Assembly: GCF_020151015.1 (NCBI RefSeq)
Contig: NZ_CP083746.1
Coordinates: 4,059,001 to 4,123,000, forward strand
Source: Pseudomonas sp. p1(2021b)
Lineage (GTDB): Bacteria > Pseudomonadota > Gammaproteobacteria > Pseudomonadales > Pseudomonadaceae
DNA: 64,000 nt
Direction of reading: 5' to 3'
The notes under the pieces are model-generated. The model was not told the origin of the DNA. It did no database searches and saw only the letters and a list, made by a program, of their open reading frames with translations. Below, in pieces: positions 9,633-18,690 of the stretch. The stretch's first letter is position 1, and each line of letters starts with the position of its first letter. The translations under genes were made by a program, and so were the position numbers.

Positions 9633-9665
9633 CCTCGTTTCCACTGCGGACCAGTGGAAACGAGG
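9633..9665. other. Strong stem-loop after oprB
   Basis: CCTCGTTTCCACT pairs perfectly with its complement across a 7-nt loop, 40 nt after the oprB stop. Neither strand has a following T-run, so it is more likely an mRNA 3'-end stabiliser or processed terminator than a classic intrinsic terminator. Confidence 0.6.
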
Positions 9666-9704
9666 AAGCCGGGAATGGATGGCGTAAATTTACAACAATT
9701 TTTC

Positions 9705-11048
9705 TCAGAATGACGACTGAATCTTCAAGCCAGCGACCAGCGCGTTATCCACCTCGTCCACGCCGCCCGGGCTCTTGATGTATTGCAAGTTGGGCCGCAC
9801 GGTCAGCCAGTTGGTGACGTGGAAGCCGTAGTAGAGCTCGGCGTTGTACTCGGTGCGCTGCAGCGGCACGAAGCCTGGGTTGTCGTAGTCATCGATGCCA
9901 CTGGCGGCGTTGAGCTGCTCGGCACGCTTCTTCACGTCGTCGTTGACGTGGATACGGGCGATGCCGAAGCCGATGTCATCCTTGGGCCGGGCGTCGAACG
10001 GCCCCTTGTAGACCATGCCGACCTGCTGGTAGTTGTCGATGACGTTGGTGGCCTTGTCATGCACCGTGAAGTTGGCGAACAGGCTCAGGCCCCGGTTGAC
10101 ATCGCCGTTGTGCGCCGTGACCTGCTGCTGGGCCACCACCCACCAGCCATGCTTGCTGGAATGGGACTTGAAGTCGTTGCCAGTGATGCCTTGAGGCTGG
10201 CCGTTGACGTCCTCGTAGACATCGTCGGCACTGGCGGTGCTGTAGTAGTAGCCCAGGCGGTACTCGCCCGGCAGGCCGTTGACCTTGGGCGACCAGACCA
10301 TCTCCACCGGCAGGATGGCGCCCTTGGTGCCACTGCCGCTGAGCTTGAAGCCATTGCCGGTCTCCAGGTTCGAGGGGTTCTGTTCGAAGGCGCCCACCTG
10401 CACGAAGAATTCCGGGTTGATGTTGTACTTGACCCGCAGCGCCCACTGACTGACCGGCCAGTTGTACCAGATACCCCCCACCCAGTTGCCCACCTGGGAG
10501 CCGCAAAACGCCAGGTTCTGGAAGTCGCAGGGGAAGCTGTTGAAGTCCTCGCCTTCGCCGAAGCGGCCGAATTTTACATCCAGGGCGCCGTCGAAGTACT
10601 TCTGCTTGATCCACATCTGGGTCAGGCGCCAGGTCTGGCCACGGCCCCAGACCTCCTGCACGGAGCTGAGATGGCCGGCCCGCGGGTCGCCGATGCGGTC
10701 GTTGGACAGGTTGCGGCCGCTACGCTCGGTGATCGCCAGCTTGAACTCGGTGTCGTGCCAGCCGAGGATCTTCTCCAGGTCCAGGTGCGCGCCCAGGGCG
10801 AACTGGTCGCTGTAGCGTGCGGTCTTGTCGTCGTTGTAGCCACCATGCAGATTGCCGGCCACCTCGCCGACATAATCGAGGGTGAAGTCGTAGCCTTTTT
10901 CCAACAGCTCGGTGCGTGTCCCGCCCCAGTCGCCGGTCATCCATTTGGACTCCGCCGAGAAGGCCTCGGCCGCCTGTGCTCCATTGCTGCCGACGATGGC
11001 CAGCATGGCCAACGACCCCAGCGTCCTGATGCGTTTACGATGATCCAT
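9705..11048 (-). CDS. oprB: OprB, carbohydrate-selective outer-membrane porin
   Basis: Outer-membrane beta-barrel through which glucose enters the periplasm. 447 residues with a Sec signal peptide (cleavage near AQA-AEAFSAE) and a terminal phenylalanine (KIQSSF), the usual beta-barrel assembly signal. The body is rich in alternating aromatic strands (WVGGIWYNWPVSQWALRVKY) as in OprB. GAGGAACAAGGG precedes the ATG. It lies 42 nt downstream of gtsD in the same direction, so it is likely the last gene of the gtsABCD-oprB operon, with expression expected to follow GltR/GtrS. Confidence 0.94.
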   Translation of the reverse strand: MDHRKRIRTLGSLAMLAIVGSNGAQAAEAFSAESKWMTGDWGGTRTELLEKGYDFTLDYVGEVAGNLHGGYNDDKTARYSDQFALGAHLDLEKILGWHDTEFKLAITERSGRNLSNDRIGDPRAGHLSSVQEVWGRGQTWRLTQMWIKQKYFDGALDVKFGRFGEGEDFNSFPCDFQNLAFCGSQVGNWVGGIWYNWPVSQWALRVKYNINPEFFVQVGAFEQNPSNLETGNGFKLSGSGTKGAILPVEMVWSPKVNGLPGEYRLGYYYSTASADDVYEDVNGQPQGITGNDFKSHSSKHGWWVVAQQQVTAHNGDVNRGLSLFANFTVHDKATNVIDNYQQVGMVYKGPFDARPKDDIGFGIARIHVNDDVKKRAEQLNAASGIDDYDNPGFVPLQRTEYNAELYYGFHVTNWLTVRPNLQYIKSPGGVDEVDNALVAGLKIQSSF

Positions 11049-11090
11049 CCCTTGTTCCTCACTGTTCTTGTTATTGATGGTGTAGACGAT

Positions 11091-12239
11091 TCAGCGCCCT
11101 TTGAAACGGGCCACATTGCCGGAAACCTCCGATACCGGCTCGGCATGGCCCAGGCGCTCGCCGCTTTGCGCGTCGAACAGCAGCACCCGTGCCGGGTCGA
11201 ACTGCAGGTTCAAGGTATCGCCGACCCGGCAGGCGACGTCCGGCGCCAGCCGGCAGCACACCTTGACCTGATTGAGGGTGACGAACACCAGCAGGTCCGG
11301 CCCGGTGGGCTCGGTCACCTGCACCTGAGCGCGGATGCCAGGCAGGCCGGTACCCTCCCCCACGCCGATCTGCTCTGGGCGGATGCCCAGAACCACTTCA
11401 CGCCCTTCCCACTCGCCCGCCATGCGCCCCAAGGGCAGCTCGCAACGCGCCTGGCCGCTGTCGAGCAACGCCAGCAGGCGCCCTTCCTGTTTCGTCAGGC
11501 GAGCGGGGATGAAGTTCATCGGCGGTGAGCCAATGAAGCTGGCGACGAATTGGTTGGCCGGGTCGTTGTAGATCTGCTGGGGCGTACCGAACTGCTGGAT
11601 CACGCCATCCTTCATCACCGCGACCTTGTCGCCCAGGGTCATGGCCTCGATCTGGTCGTGGGTGACATACACGGTGGTGGTCTTCAGGCGCTGGTGCATC
11701 AGCTTGATCTCGGTGCGCATCTCCACCCGCAGCTTGGCGTCCAGGTTCGACAGCGGTTCATCGAACAGGTAGATCTTCGGCCGCCGCGCCAGCGCCCGGC
11801 CCATGGCCACCCGCTGCTGTTGGCCGCCTGAGAGCTGCCCGGGCTTGCGGCCGAGCAGGTGTTCGATCTGCAGCAGCTTGGCGACCCGCGCCACCTCTTC
11901 GTCGATGGCTGCCTGGGGCATCTTGCGAATCTTCAGGCCGAAGGCGATGTTGTCGCGCACGTTCATGGTCGGGTATAGCGCATAGGACTGGAACACCATG
12001 GCGATGTCCCGGTCCTTGGGGCTCATGGCACTGATATCGGTGCCGTCGACCAGGATCTGGCCACCGCTGATGTCCTCGAGCCCGGCGATGCAGTTCATCA
12101 AGGTCGACTTGCCGCAGCCGGAAGGCCCCACCAGGATCAGGAACTCACCCGACTCGATACCCAGGTCGATGGCCTTGAGGGTATCGGCCAGGCCACTGCC
12201 GTAGCGTTTGTTGACGTTGCGAAGTTCGAGCCGTGCCAT
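11091..12239 (-). CDS. gtsD: Glucose/sugar ABC transporter ATP-binding subunit
   Basis: Energises uptake of glucose across the inner membrane. 382 residues: nucleotide-binding domain with Walker [10 protein letters not shown] (38-46), Q-loop VFQSYALYP, signature LSGGQ (136-140), Walker B IYLFDEP (156-162) and a switch His in VTHDQIEA. These are followed by a MalK-type C-terminal OB (TOBE) domain from about residue 240. It follows gtsC after 3 nt. As a MalK/UgpC-type ATPase it could serve more than one sugar importer. Confidence 0.95.
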   Translation of the reverse strand: MARLELRNVNKRYGSGLADTLKAIDLGIESGEFLILVGPSGCGKSTLMNCIAGLEDISGGQILVDGTDISAMSPKDRDIAMVFQSYALYPTMNVRDNIAFGLKIRKMPQAAIDEEVARVAKLLQIEHLLGRKPGQLSGGQQQRVAMGRALARRPKIYLFDEPLSNLDAKLRVEMRTEIKLMHQRLKTTTVYVTHDQIEAMTLGDKVAVMKDGVIQQFGTPQQIYNDPANQFVASFIGSPPMNFIPARLTKQEGRLLALLDSGQARCELPLGRMAGEWEGREVVLGIRPEQIGVGEGTGLPGIRAQVQVTEPTGPDLLVFVTLNQVKVCCRLAPDVACRVGDTLNLQFDPARVLLFDAQSGERLGHAEPVSEVSGNVARFKGR

Positions 12240-12242
12240 GTG

Positions 12243-13079
12243 TCACCCCTTGACCGCGCCGGCGGTCAGGCCGCGCAGGAAATATTTGCCGGCCAGCACA
12301 TAGACCAGCAGGGTCGGAAGCCCCGCGATCATCGCCGCCGCCATGTCGACGTTGTATTCCTTGACCCCGGTGCTGGTGTTGACCAGGTTGTTCAGGGCCA
12401 CCGTGATGGGCTGGGCGTCGCCGCTGGCGAACACCACGCCGAAGAGGAAGTCGTTCCAGATCTGGGTGAACTGCCAGATCAGGCAGACCATGATGATCGG
12501 CACCGACATCGGCAGCAGGATGCGTCCGAAGATCGTGAAGAACCCCGCCCCATCCAGCCGTGCCGCCTGCACCAGGGCCTCGGGCACGCTGCAGTAGTAG
12601 TTGCGAAAGAACAGCGTGGTGAAGGCCAGGCCATAGACGATATGCATCAGCACCAAGCCCGTGGTGGTACTGGCCAGGCCCAGCTTGCCCAGGGTGAACG
12701 AGGCCGGCAGCAGGACGGTCTGGAACGGCAGGAAGCACCCGAACAGCAACAGGCCGAAGAACAACTGCGAACCGCGGAAGCGCCACATCGACAGCACATA
12801 GCCGTTGAGCGCGCCGATCAGCGTGGACAACACCACCGCCGGCACGGTGATCTTCACCGAGTTCCAGAAGTAGCCGCCCACGGCGTCCCAGGCCTTGACC
12901 CAGCCGATGCCGGTGACCACCTCCGGCCAGCTGAGCAGGTTGCCGGCACGAATATCCTCGGGGGTCTTGAAGCTGGTGAGCAGCATCACCACCAGCGGGA
13001 TCAGGTACAGCGCGCAGGCGGCCAGCAAGGTGGCATGGATGGCCAGACGGCTGGGGGCGAACCAACGTGGGCTAGTCAT
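12243..13079 (-). CDS. gtsC: Glucose ABC transporter permease GtsC
   Basis: 278-residue inner-membrane subunit of the MalG type with six predicted membrane helices (first about residues 14-34). The cytoplasmic EAA loop that contacts the ATPase is visible as EALVQAARLDGAGFFTIF followed by ILLP. It overlaps the end of gtsB by 8 nt, so translation is probably coupled. It works with GtsB as the heterodimeric channel for glucose handed over by GtsA. Confidence 0.93.
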   Translation of the reverse strand: MTSPRWFAPSRLAIHATLLAACALYLIPLVVMLLTSFKTPEDIRAGNLLSWPEVVTGIGWVKAWDAVGGYFWNSVKITVPAVVLSTLIGALNGYVLSMWRFRGSQLFFGLLLFGCFLPFQTVLLPASFTLGKLGLASTTTGLVLMHIVYGLAFTTLFFRNYYCSVPEALVQAARLDGAGFFTIFGRILLPMSVPIIMVCLIWQFTQIWNDFLFGVVFASGDAQPITVALNNLVNTSTGVKEYNVDMAAAMIAGLPTLLVYVLAGKYFLRGLTAGAVKG

Positions 13080-13980
13080 GGCGCTTATTCCTCAGTTCCG
13101 AATACAGGTAGGGCACCAGGATCGCCAGGATGGCGCCGAGCATGAGGATCGCGCTGGCCGAGCCCATGCCCATCTGCCCACGGCTGAAGGTGAAGTTGTA
13201 CATGAACATCGCCGGCAGGTCGGAGGCATAGCCAGGGCCACCTGCGGTCATGGCGGCGACCAGGTCGAAGCTCTTGATAGCGATGTGGGCAAGGATCATG
13301 AGGGCGCTGAAGAACACCGGCCGCAGGCTGGGCAGGACGATGCGCAGGTAGATCCTCGGCAGGCTGGCGCCGTCGACCTGGGCCGCCCGCACGATGGACG
13401 AGTCGACCCCGCGCAGCCCCGCCAGGAACAGCGCCATGACGAACCCGGACGCCTGCCATACCGCGGCGATCACCAGGCAGTACACCACCCGCTCGGGGTC
13501 TACCAGCCAGTCGAAGCGAAAGCCCTCCCAGCCCCAGTCGCGTAAGAGCTTGTCCAGGCCCAGGCCGGGGTTGAGCAGCCATTTCCAGGCCGTGCCGGTA
13601 ACGATCATCGACAGCGCCATCGGGTAGAGGTAGATGGTGCGGATGACCCCTTCGCGGCGGATGCGCTGGTCCAGCAACACCGCCAGCAAGACACCGACCA
13701 CCAGGCTGATGGCGATGAACAGCCCGCCGAATACCAGCAGATTCTTGCTGGCGACCCACCAGCGGTCGTTGTCCAGCAGCTTGAGGTACTGGGTCAGCCC
13801 GGCCCACTTGTAGTTGGGCATGAAGCTGGAGTGGGTGAAGGACAGCACGAAGGTCCAGAGGATGTAGCCGTAGAAGCCCACCAGGACGATCAGCATGCTC
13901 GGCGCCAGCACCAGTTTCGGGAGCCAGCGTTGCAGGGCGTCCAGGGGGGAGGCCCGCAGGGTTGCGGTTGCTGTGTTCAT
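13072..13980 (-). CDS. gtsB: Glucose ABC transporter permease GtsB
   Basis: 302-residue MalF-type permease with six membrane helices (first about residues 23-45). The EAA-type loop reads IVRAAQVDGASLPRIYLRI then VLPSLRP. The start MNTATATLRA at 13980 is chosen; an in-frame ATG at 14058 would add 26 residues translated from the REP/stem-loop between gtsA and gtsB. The stop overlaps gtsC. A 109-nt spacer with a REP and a stem-loop separates it from gtsA, which could let the binding protein be made in excess over the permeases. Confidence 0.93.
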   Translation of the reverse strand: MNTATATLRASPLDALQRWLPKLVLAPSMLIVLVGFYGYILWTFVLSFTHSSFMPNYKWAGLTQYLKLLDNDRWWVASKNLLVFGGLFIAISLVVGVLLAVLLDQRIRREGVIRTIYLYPMALSMIVTGTAWKWLLNPGLGLDKLLRDWGWEGFRFDWLVDPERVVYCLVIAAVWQASGFVMALFLAGLRGVDSSIVRAAQVDGASLPRIYLRIVLPSLRPVFFSALMILAHIAIKSFDLVAAMTAGGPGYASDLPAMFMYNFTFSRGQMGMGSASAILMLGAILAILVPYLYSELRNKRHD

Positions 13981-14015
13981 GAGTGATACCGAGTCAATGG
14001 CGGCGCTGCGCACCG

Positions 14016-14080
14016 CATCGCGGGGCAAGCCCGCTCTCACAGAGTGAGCGCTGCCCACAGGTCATGCGGCACCTGTGGGC
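14016..14080. repeat. REP element plus stem-loop between gtsA and gtsB
   Basis: A REP copy (ATCGCGGGGCAAGCCCGCT at 14017-14035) is followed by a stem GCCCACAGGT / ACCTGTGGGC (14053-14080). In binding-protein operons such intercistronic structures often protect the upstream message, so this one may raise GtsA over GtsBCD. Confidence 0.75.
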
Positions 14081-14089
14081 GCAGGCCCG

Positions 14090-15352
14090 TTACTGGGCCG
14101 CCTTGATCGCCGCGCCCAACTGCTTGGCCGCCTTGGCCGGATCGGCCTTGGGGTCGTTGAGGAAGTTGGTGACCACGTCGAAGATGGCCCCCTGCACCGC
14201 CAGCGACGAGGCCATGTTGTGCGCCATGCTCGGCTGCAGGCCATCCCCCTGCTCGGCTTGCTGGAAGTCCTTCTGCGACTGCTGGGTGCAGGCATCGAAC
14301 TGGCTCATGTCCATGCCCTGGCGCACCGGCAGCGAGCCCTTGGCCTGGTTGAAGGCCGTCTGGAAGGCCGGCTCCAGGGCGACCTTGGCCAGGTCGTTCT
14401 GGGCCTTGATGTCGTTGTCGTTCTTGAGCTTGAACATCGCCAGGGAGTCGATGTTGTAGGTGAAGCTGCCCTGGGTGCCGGGGAACGGCACGCATTGGTA
14501 GTCCTTGCCGGCCACCTTGTGCGCAGCGGTCCATTCGCTCTTGGCCCAGTCGCCCATGATCTGCATACCAGCCTTGCCGTTGATCACGTCGGCGGCAGCG
14601 ATGTTCCAGTCTCGACCGGCGCGGTTGGCGTCCATGTAGGTGCCCAGGCGTTGCAGAGCCTTGAAGGCCTCGACCATCTGGGCGCCGGCCAGGGTGTCCT
14701 GGTCCAGCTCGACGAAGGCCTTGTGATAGCCCTGCGGCCCCAGGGTCGCCAGTACCAGGTTCTCGAACACGGTGCTGTCCTGCCAGGGCTGGCCACCATG
14801 GGCCAGGGGCTGGAAGCCTGCCGCCTTGAGCGTGTCGGCAGCGGCGAACAGTTCGTCCAGGGTGGTCGGCACCTTGGCCCCGGCCTTCTCGAACACCTGC
14901 GGGTTGATCCACAGCCAGTTGACCCGGTGGATGTTCACCGGCACGGCTACGTAATGGTCGTCGTATTTCCAGATGGGGGTGAGCTTGGCCGGCAGCAGTT
15001 GATCCCACTGGTTGGCCTGGGCCACGTCGTCGAGCTCGGTGAGCAGACCCAAGGCGCCCCACTCCTGGATATCCGGGCCCTTGATCTGCGCGGCGGCGGG
15101 TGGGTTGCCGGCGACGGCGCGGCTCTTGAGTACGGTCATGGCCGCGGCACCGCCACCGCCGGCCACGGCGTTGTCCTTCCAGGTGAAGCCGTCCTTCTCG
15201 ACTTGTTGCTTGAGGGTATTCACGGCCGCGGCCTCGCCACCGGAGGTCCACCAGTGCAGGACTTCGACGGTGCCATTGTTGGCGGCGGAAACGGACAGCG
15301 GCATGAGTGAGGCGAGGGAAACGACAGCGGCGAGACGAGTGATCGCATTCAT
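14090..15352 (-). CDS. gtsA: Periplasmic glucose-binding protein GtsA
   Basis: 420-residue solute-binding protein (ABC cluster B, sugar type). Sec signal peptide [16 protein letters not shown] and onwards, cleaved near SVSA-ANN. The mature part starts [16 protein letters not shown], typical of this sugar-binding family. Start 15352 is used rather than the in-frame ATG at 15388, which would extend the signal peptide by 12 residues. First gene of gtsABCD-oprB. Its promoter region (15353-15488) carries a 24-nt perfect palindrome next to the end of gtrS. Confidence 0.94.
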   Translation of the reverse strand: MNAITRLAAVVSLASLMPLSVSAANNGTVEVLHWWTSGGEAAAVNTLKQQVEKDGFTWKDNAVAGGGGAAAMTVLKSRAVAGNPPAAAQIKGPDIQEWGALGLLTELDDVAQANQWDQLLPAKLTPIWKYDDHYVAVPVNIHRVNWLWINPQVFEKAGAKVPTTLDELFAAADTLKAAGFQPLAHGGQPWQDSTVFENLVLATLGPQGYHKAFVELDQDTLAGAQMVEAFKALQRLGTYMDANRAGRDWNIAAADVINGKAGMQIMGDWAKSEWTAAHKVAGKDYQCVPFPGTQGSFTYNIDSLAMFKLKNDNDIKAQNDLAKVALEPAFQTAFNQAKGSLPVRQGMDMSQFDACTQQSQKDFQQAEQGDGLQPSMAHNMASSLAVQGAIFDVVTNFLNDPKADPAKAAKQLGAAIKAAQ

Positions 15353-15458
15353 CGTGAGGGAACCTTTCTTGTTGTTATGCATAGGCAAGTCATGGTGCTT
15401 GCGCTTGCATTGGAGTCTAACCAGACGCCCATGGCGGGCAGGTAACGAAGGGATGCAT

Positions 15459-15482
15459 GAATGTCACCAACTGGTGACATTC
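15459..15482. promoter_or_regulatory. 24-nt palindrome in the gtsA promoter region
   Basis: Two 11-nt arms (GAATGTCACCA and its exact complement) separated by AC, lying 6 nt past the gtrS stop and about 107 nt upstream of the gtsA start. It could be the operator of the GltR regulator encoded next door or a stem-loop ending the gltR-gtrS message. There is no T-run after it on either strand. Confidence 0.55.
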
Positions 15483-15488
15483 GGCGGC

Positions 15489-16943
15489 TCACTCGGCGCT
15501 GCGCGGGAGGCTCAAGGTCACCCGCAAGCCACCCTGGCGCAGGTTCAGCAGGCTCACCTCGCCACCGTGGCTGTGAGCGATGTTGCGCGCGATGCCGAGC
15601 CCCAGGCCGTAGCCCTGCTGCTGCCCGGCCAGACGGAAATGCGGCTCGAACACCTGCTCCAGGCGCTGTTCGGGAACACCAGGCCCCTGGTCGTCCACCT
15701 GCAGGACAAAGCCGGTGGCGCTATCGAGAATGCGCAGGTGCGCCCTTTCCCCATACTTGATGGCATTGTCGATCAGGTTGCCGATGCAGCGGCGCAAGGC
15801 CAACGGCTTACCCGGATACGGCGCCAGGGCACGGCCTTCGAGGGTGATGCGCCCATCACCCAGGTAGGGCTCGGCGAGGATCTCCAACACCTGGTTGAGG
15901 TCGATGGGCTCGATGTTCTCGTGGATATCCGTGTCCTTCACGCATTGCAGGGCCCCCTTGACCAGCAGCTCCAGCTCGTCGAGGTCACGGCTGAACTTGG
16001 CCTGCATCCGCTCGTCCTCGAGCAGCTCGACGCGCAGGCGCAGGCGGGTGATGGGCGTACGCAGGTCATGGGACACAGCGCTGAACAGCTGCGCACGCTC
16101 GGTCAGGTAGCGGCTGATGCGCTCACGCATGCTGTTGAACGCCCGCCCTACCTCGGCCACTTCGCTGCCGCCACCCTCCACGACCGGTGCCACGTCGGCC
16201 CCCAGGGACATCTCCCGCGCAGCCCGGGCCAGGCGTTTGAGCGGACGGCTCTGCCAATGCACCAGCAAACCGATGAACAGCAGCAGCAATGCGGTGGTCA
16301 GGGCGATGAAGCCGATCTGCTGACGCGGCAACCGCTCCGCCTCCAGGCTGGTGTAAGGCTCAGGCAGCAACGAGGCGATGTACAGCCACTCGCCTTCGCC
16401 CAGGCGAATCTGTGTCACCAACACCGGCGGGTTCAGCGGCTCCAGGGTCAGCGAGTAGTGCGCCCAGGAGCGCGGCAGCTCGTCGAGTTTCAAGCCGCTG
16501 TTGAAGATGCGCAGCTCCTGGGGGCTGACGAATTCCACCGAGATTTCCATCCGCTGGCCCAGACGCTCGTGCAGCACCTGCTCGAACACCTCGATCACCG
16601 CCCGCTTGCGCGGGGTGATCGGCAGCATCGGCATATCCAGGGGCTTGTCGTTGAGCGAGACGAAGAACCGCGTGCCCCCCATGCTGCGCAATTGGTCCAG
16701 CACCATGGGCCGATAGGCGACTGGCAATGAGCGAAAATAACTGACGCTGGCGCTCATCGAATGGGCCAGGCTACGAGCACTGGCCTGCAGGCCCTGGAGC
16801 TGGCTGGCACGCAGCTGGGAGACCCAGATCAAGCTCGACAGCCCTTGGGCCAGCAGCACCACCAGCAGCGTGAGCAGCAGCATGCGCCCCAGCAGCGAGC
16901 GTGGGAACAAGCGCCAGCGCCGCTCAGCAGGACGGGCAGACAT
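15489..16943 (-). CDS. gtrS: Sensor histidine kinase of the glucose-uptake system
   Basis: 484-residue inner-membrane kinase. TM1 is about 18-41, followed by a periplasmic sensor domain of about 170 residues, TM2 (211-230) and a HAMP domain. The DHp helix has the phosphorylated H292 in SAVSHDLRTPITRL. The ATP-binding domain has N-box NLIDNAIKYG, G1 VDDQGPGVP and G2 GYGLGLGIARNI. In Pseudomonas GtrS senses 2-ketogluconate and 6-phosphogluconate type ligands and controls GltR. The start overlaps the end of gltR by 20 nt. The gtsABCD-oprB operon starts just downstream in the same direction. Confidence 0.92.
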   Translation of the reverse strand: MSARPAERRWRLFPRSLLGRMLLLTLLVVLLAQGLSSLIWVSQLRASQLQGLQASARSLAHSMSASVSYFRSLPVAYRPMVLDQLRSMGGTRFFVSLNDKPLDMPMLPITPRKRAVIEVFEQVLHERLGQRMEISVEFVSPQELRIFNSGLKLDELPRSWAHYSLTLEPLNPPVLVTQIRLGEGEWLYIASLLPEPYTSLEAERLPRQQIGFIALTTALLLLFIGLLVHWQSRPLKRLARAAREMSLGADVAPVVEGGGSEVAEVGRAFNSMRERISRYLTERAQLFSAVSHDLRTPITRLRLRVELLEDERMQAKFSRDLDELELLVKGALQCVKDTDIHENIEPIDLNQVLEILAEPYLGDGRITLEGRALAPYPGKPLALRRCIGNLIDNAIKYGERAHLRILDSATGFVLQVDDQGPGVPEQRLEQVFEPHFRLAGQQQGYGLGLGIARNIAHSHGGEVSLLNLRQGGLRVTLSLPRSAE

Positions 16944-17649
16944 GGGCCGCCAGCAGGTAGCCGCTGCCACGCACGGTGCGTATCAGCCGAGGCGGTTTGT
17001 CAGTGTCGCGCAGGCGCTGGCGCAGACGGCTGACTGCCATGTCGACGATACGGTCCAGCGGCATCGGCTCGCGCCCACGGGTGGCATTGCCGATGGTGTC
17101 GCGGTCGAGGATTTGCTGCGGGTGGTCGAGAAACAGCTTGAGCAAGGCGAAGTCGGCGCCAGAGAGGATCACCTCCTCGCCGTCGCGGTGGAACAGCCGA
17201 TGGCTGATGGTGTCCAGGCGCCAGTCATCGAACATCAGCACAGCCTGGCTGGGCGCCGCCTGGCCGAATTCGGCGCGGCGTAGCAAGGCCTTGATCCGCG
17301 CCTGCAGCTCGCGCGGGCTGAACGGTTTGCCCAGGTAGTCGTCGGCACCCAGCTCCAGGCCAATGACCCGGTCGGCTTCGTCGGAGCTGGCGGTGAGCAT
17401 GATGATCGGTACCCGTGCCAGGCGAGGATGCTGGCGCACCCAACGGCACAGGCTGAAACCGTCTTCGTCGGGCAGCATCACGTCGAGGATCACCAGGTCG
17501 CAGGGCTCACGCTCCAGCGCCTGACGAAAGCCCTGGCCATCGGCCTCGGCATGCACCTGGAAACCGGAGCGGCTCAGGTAGGTCTGCAACAGTTCGCGGA
17601 TTTCCTGGTCGTCGTCGACCATCAGGATCGATTTGCCGGTGGAGCTCAC
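16924..17649 (-). CDS. gltR: OmpR-family response regulator GltR
   Basis: 241 residues: receiver domain with acidic pair D12/D13, phospho-acceptor D56 (LVILDVMLPDEDG), T86 and K108, then a winged-helix Trans_reg_C domain ending RTVRGSGYLLA. A GTG start at 17649 is chosen because AGAAGGAA lies 8 nt upstream and the protein then begins SSTGKSILMVDDD; an ATG at 17691 has no comparable site. Partner of GtrS and likely regulator of gtsABCD-oprB and possibly of glk-edd, the usual role in Pseudomonas. Confidence 0.92.
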   Translation of the reverse strand: MSSTGKSILMVDDDQEIRELLQTYLSRSGFQVHAEADGQGFRQALEREPCDLVILDVMLPDEDGFSLCRWVRQHPRLARVPIIMLTASSDEADRVIGLELGADDYLGKPFSPRELQARIKALLRRAEFGQAAPSQAVLMFDDWRLDTISHRLFHRDGEEVILSGADFALLKLFLDHPQQILDRDTIGNATRGREPMPLDRIVDMAVSRLRQRLRDTDKPPRLIRTVRGSGYLLAAHVCPSC

Positions 17650-17730
17650 GTTGGCCGTTCCTTCTATCGATAGGGGTGCCTTGCAGCCCATCGCGGTCCG
17701 ACGTGTCCCGCGATGAAGCCTACGCTTGGT

Positions 17731-18690
17731 TCAATGATCCAACGCCTGCTGCAGTGCCACCCCGGCTCCCAGCAACCCGGAAAACTCCGCCGTCACCAGC
17801 CACACCGGCACCCCGTCGAAATACCCGCTCATGCAGCCTTTGTCGGCGAAGCTCGCAGCAAAGCCGCTGCTCAGGAACAGCTCGGCAAAACGTGGAATCA
17901 CGCCGCCGACAATATAGACGCCGCCCCGCGCGCCCAGGGTCAGGACATTGTTACCAGCGACTCGCCCGAGGAAGCGGCAGAACTGCTCGACCACCGCCAA
18001 GGCCCGGGGTTCACCGCCCAGGGCGGCATCGGTGATCTGCGCCGGGGTTTTGTGTCTGGGTGTGTCGCCATCGAGCGCGCACATTGCCTGGTACAGGCGC
18101 ACCAGGCCTGCGCCACTGAGCACCGTTTCAGCGCTGACATGGCCGATCTGTCCATGGATCTGCTGGTGGATCGCCGCCTCGCGTGCGTTGCCCACCGGCA
18201 AATCGACATGCCCGCCCTCCCCCGGCAAGGCCAGCCAGTGCTGGTTGTCCAGGCGCAACAGGCTGCCCACGCCCAACCCGGTACCAGGGCCGATGACCAG
18301 GGCCGGTCGGGCCGGGTCGGCCGTACCTGCGCAGACCTGGCGGTATTCACCGTCCTGCAGGCGCGTCATGCCCAGGGCCATGGCGCTGAAATCGTTGATC
18401 AACAGCAGGCGCTCGACCTGCAAGGCCTGGCAAAAGGCTCTGCGGCTCAGGCGCCAGTGGTTGTTGGTGAAGCGGAACTCGTCGCCGCTGACCGGCCCTG
18501 CCACCGCCAGGCACACCGCCGCCAGGCCGCCGCGCGCGATACCTTGCCCGGCGAGATAGGCCTCGATGGCCTGCTCGGGGTTGGTGTAGTCGGCGGTCGC
18601 CAGGACCTGCACCGCCTGCAGCTGGTTGTCGTGCCACAGGCCGAAGCGCGCATTGGTGCCTCCGATGTCGCCAACCAGCAAGGCCTTCAT
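17731..18690 (-). CDS. glk: Glucokinase
   Basis: Phosphorylates glucose to glucose-6-phosphate with ATP. 319 residues, bacterial Glk type, with the N-terminal phosphate loop [15 protein letters not shown] (5-19), the catalytic Asp in [13 protein letters not shown] and the second nucleotide loop [14 protein letters not shown]. It overlaps edd by 4 nt (ATGA), so the two are translationally coupled. Its message ends 80 nt before the gltR start, so gltR could also be reached by readthrough. Confidence 0.96.
   Translation of the reverse strand: MKALLVGDIGGTNARFGLWHDNQLQAVQVLATADYTNPEQAIEAYLAGQGIARGGLAAVCLAVAGPVSGDEFRFTNNHWRLSRRAFCQALQVERLLLINDFSAMALGMTRLQDGEYRQVCAGTADPARPALVIGPGTGLGVGSLLRLDNQHWLALPGEGGHVDLPVGNAREAAIHQQIHGQIGHVSAETVLSGAGLVRLYQAMCALDGDTPRHKTPAQITDAALGGEPRALAVVEQFCRFLGRVAGNNVLTLGARGGVYIVGGVIPRFAELFLSSGFAASFADKGCMSGYFDGVPVWLVTAEFSGLLGAGVALQQALDH

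Noticed and set aside
9633..9665. Intrinsic terminator after oprB
   Set aside because: The stem is perfect but there is no T-run on either strand; kept only as a stem-loop.
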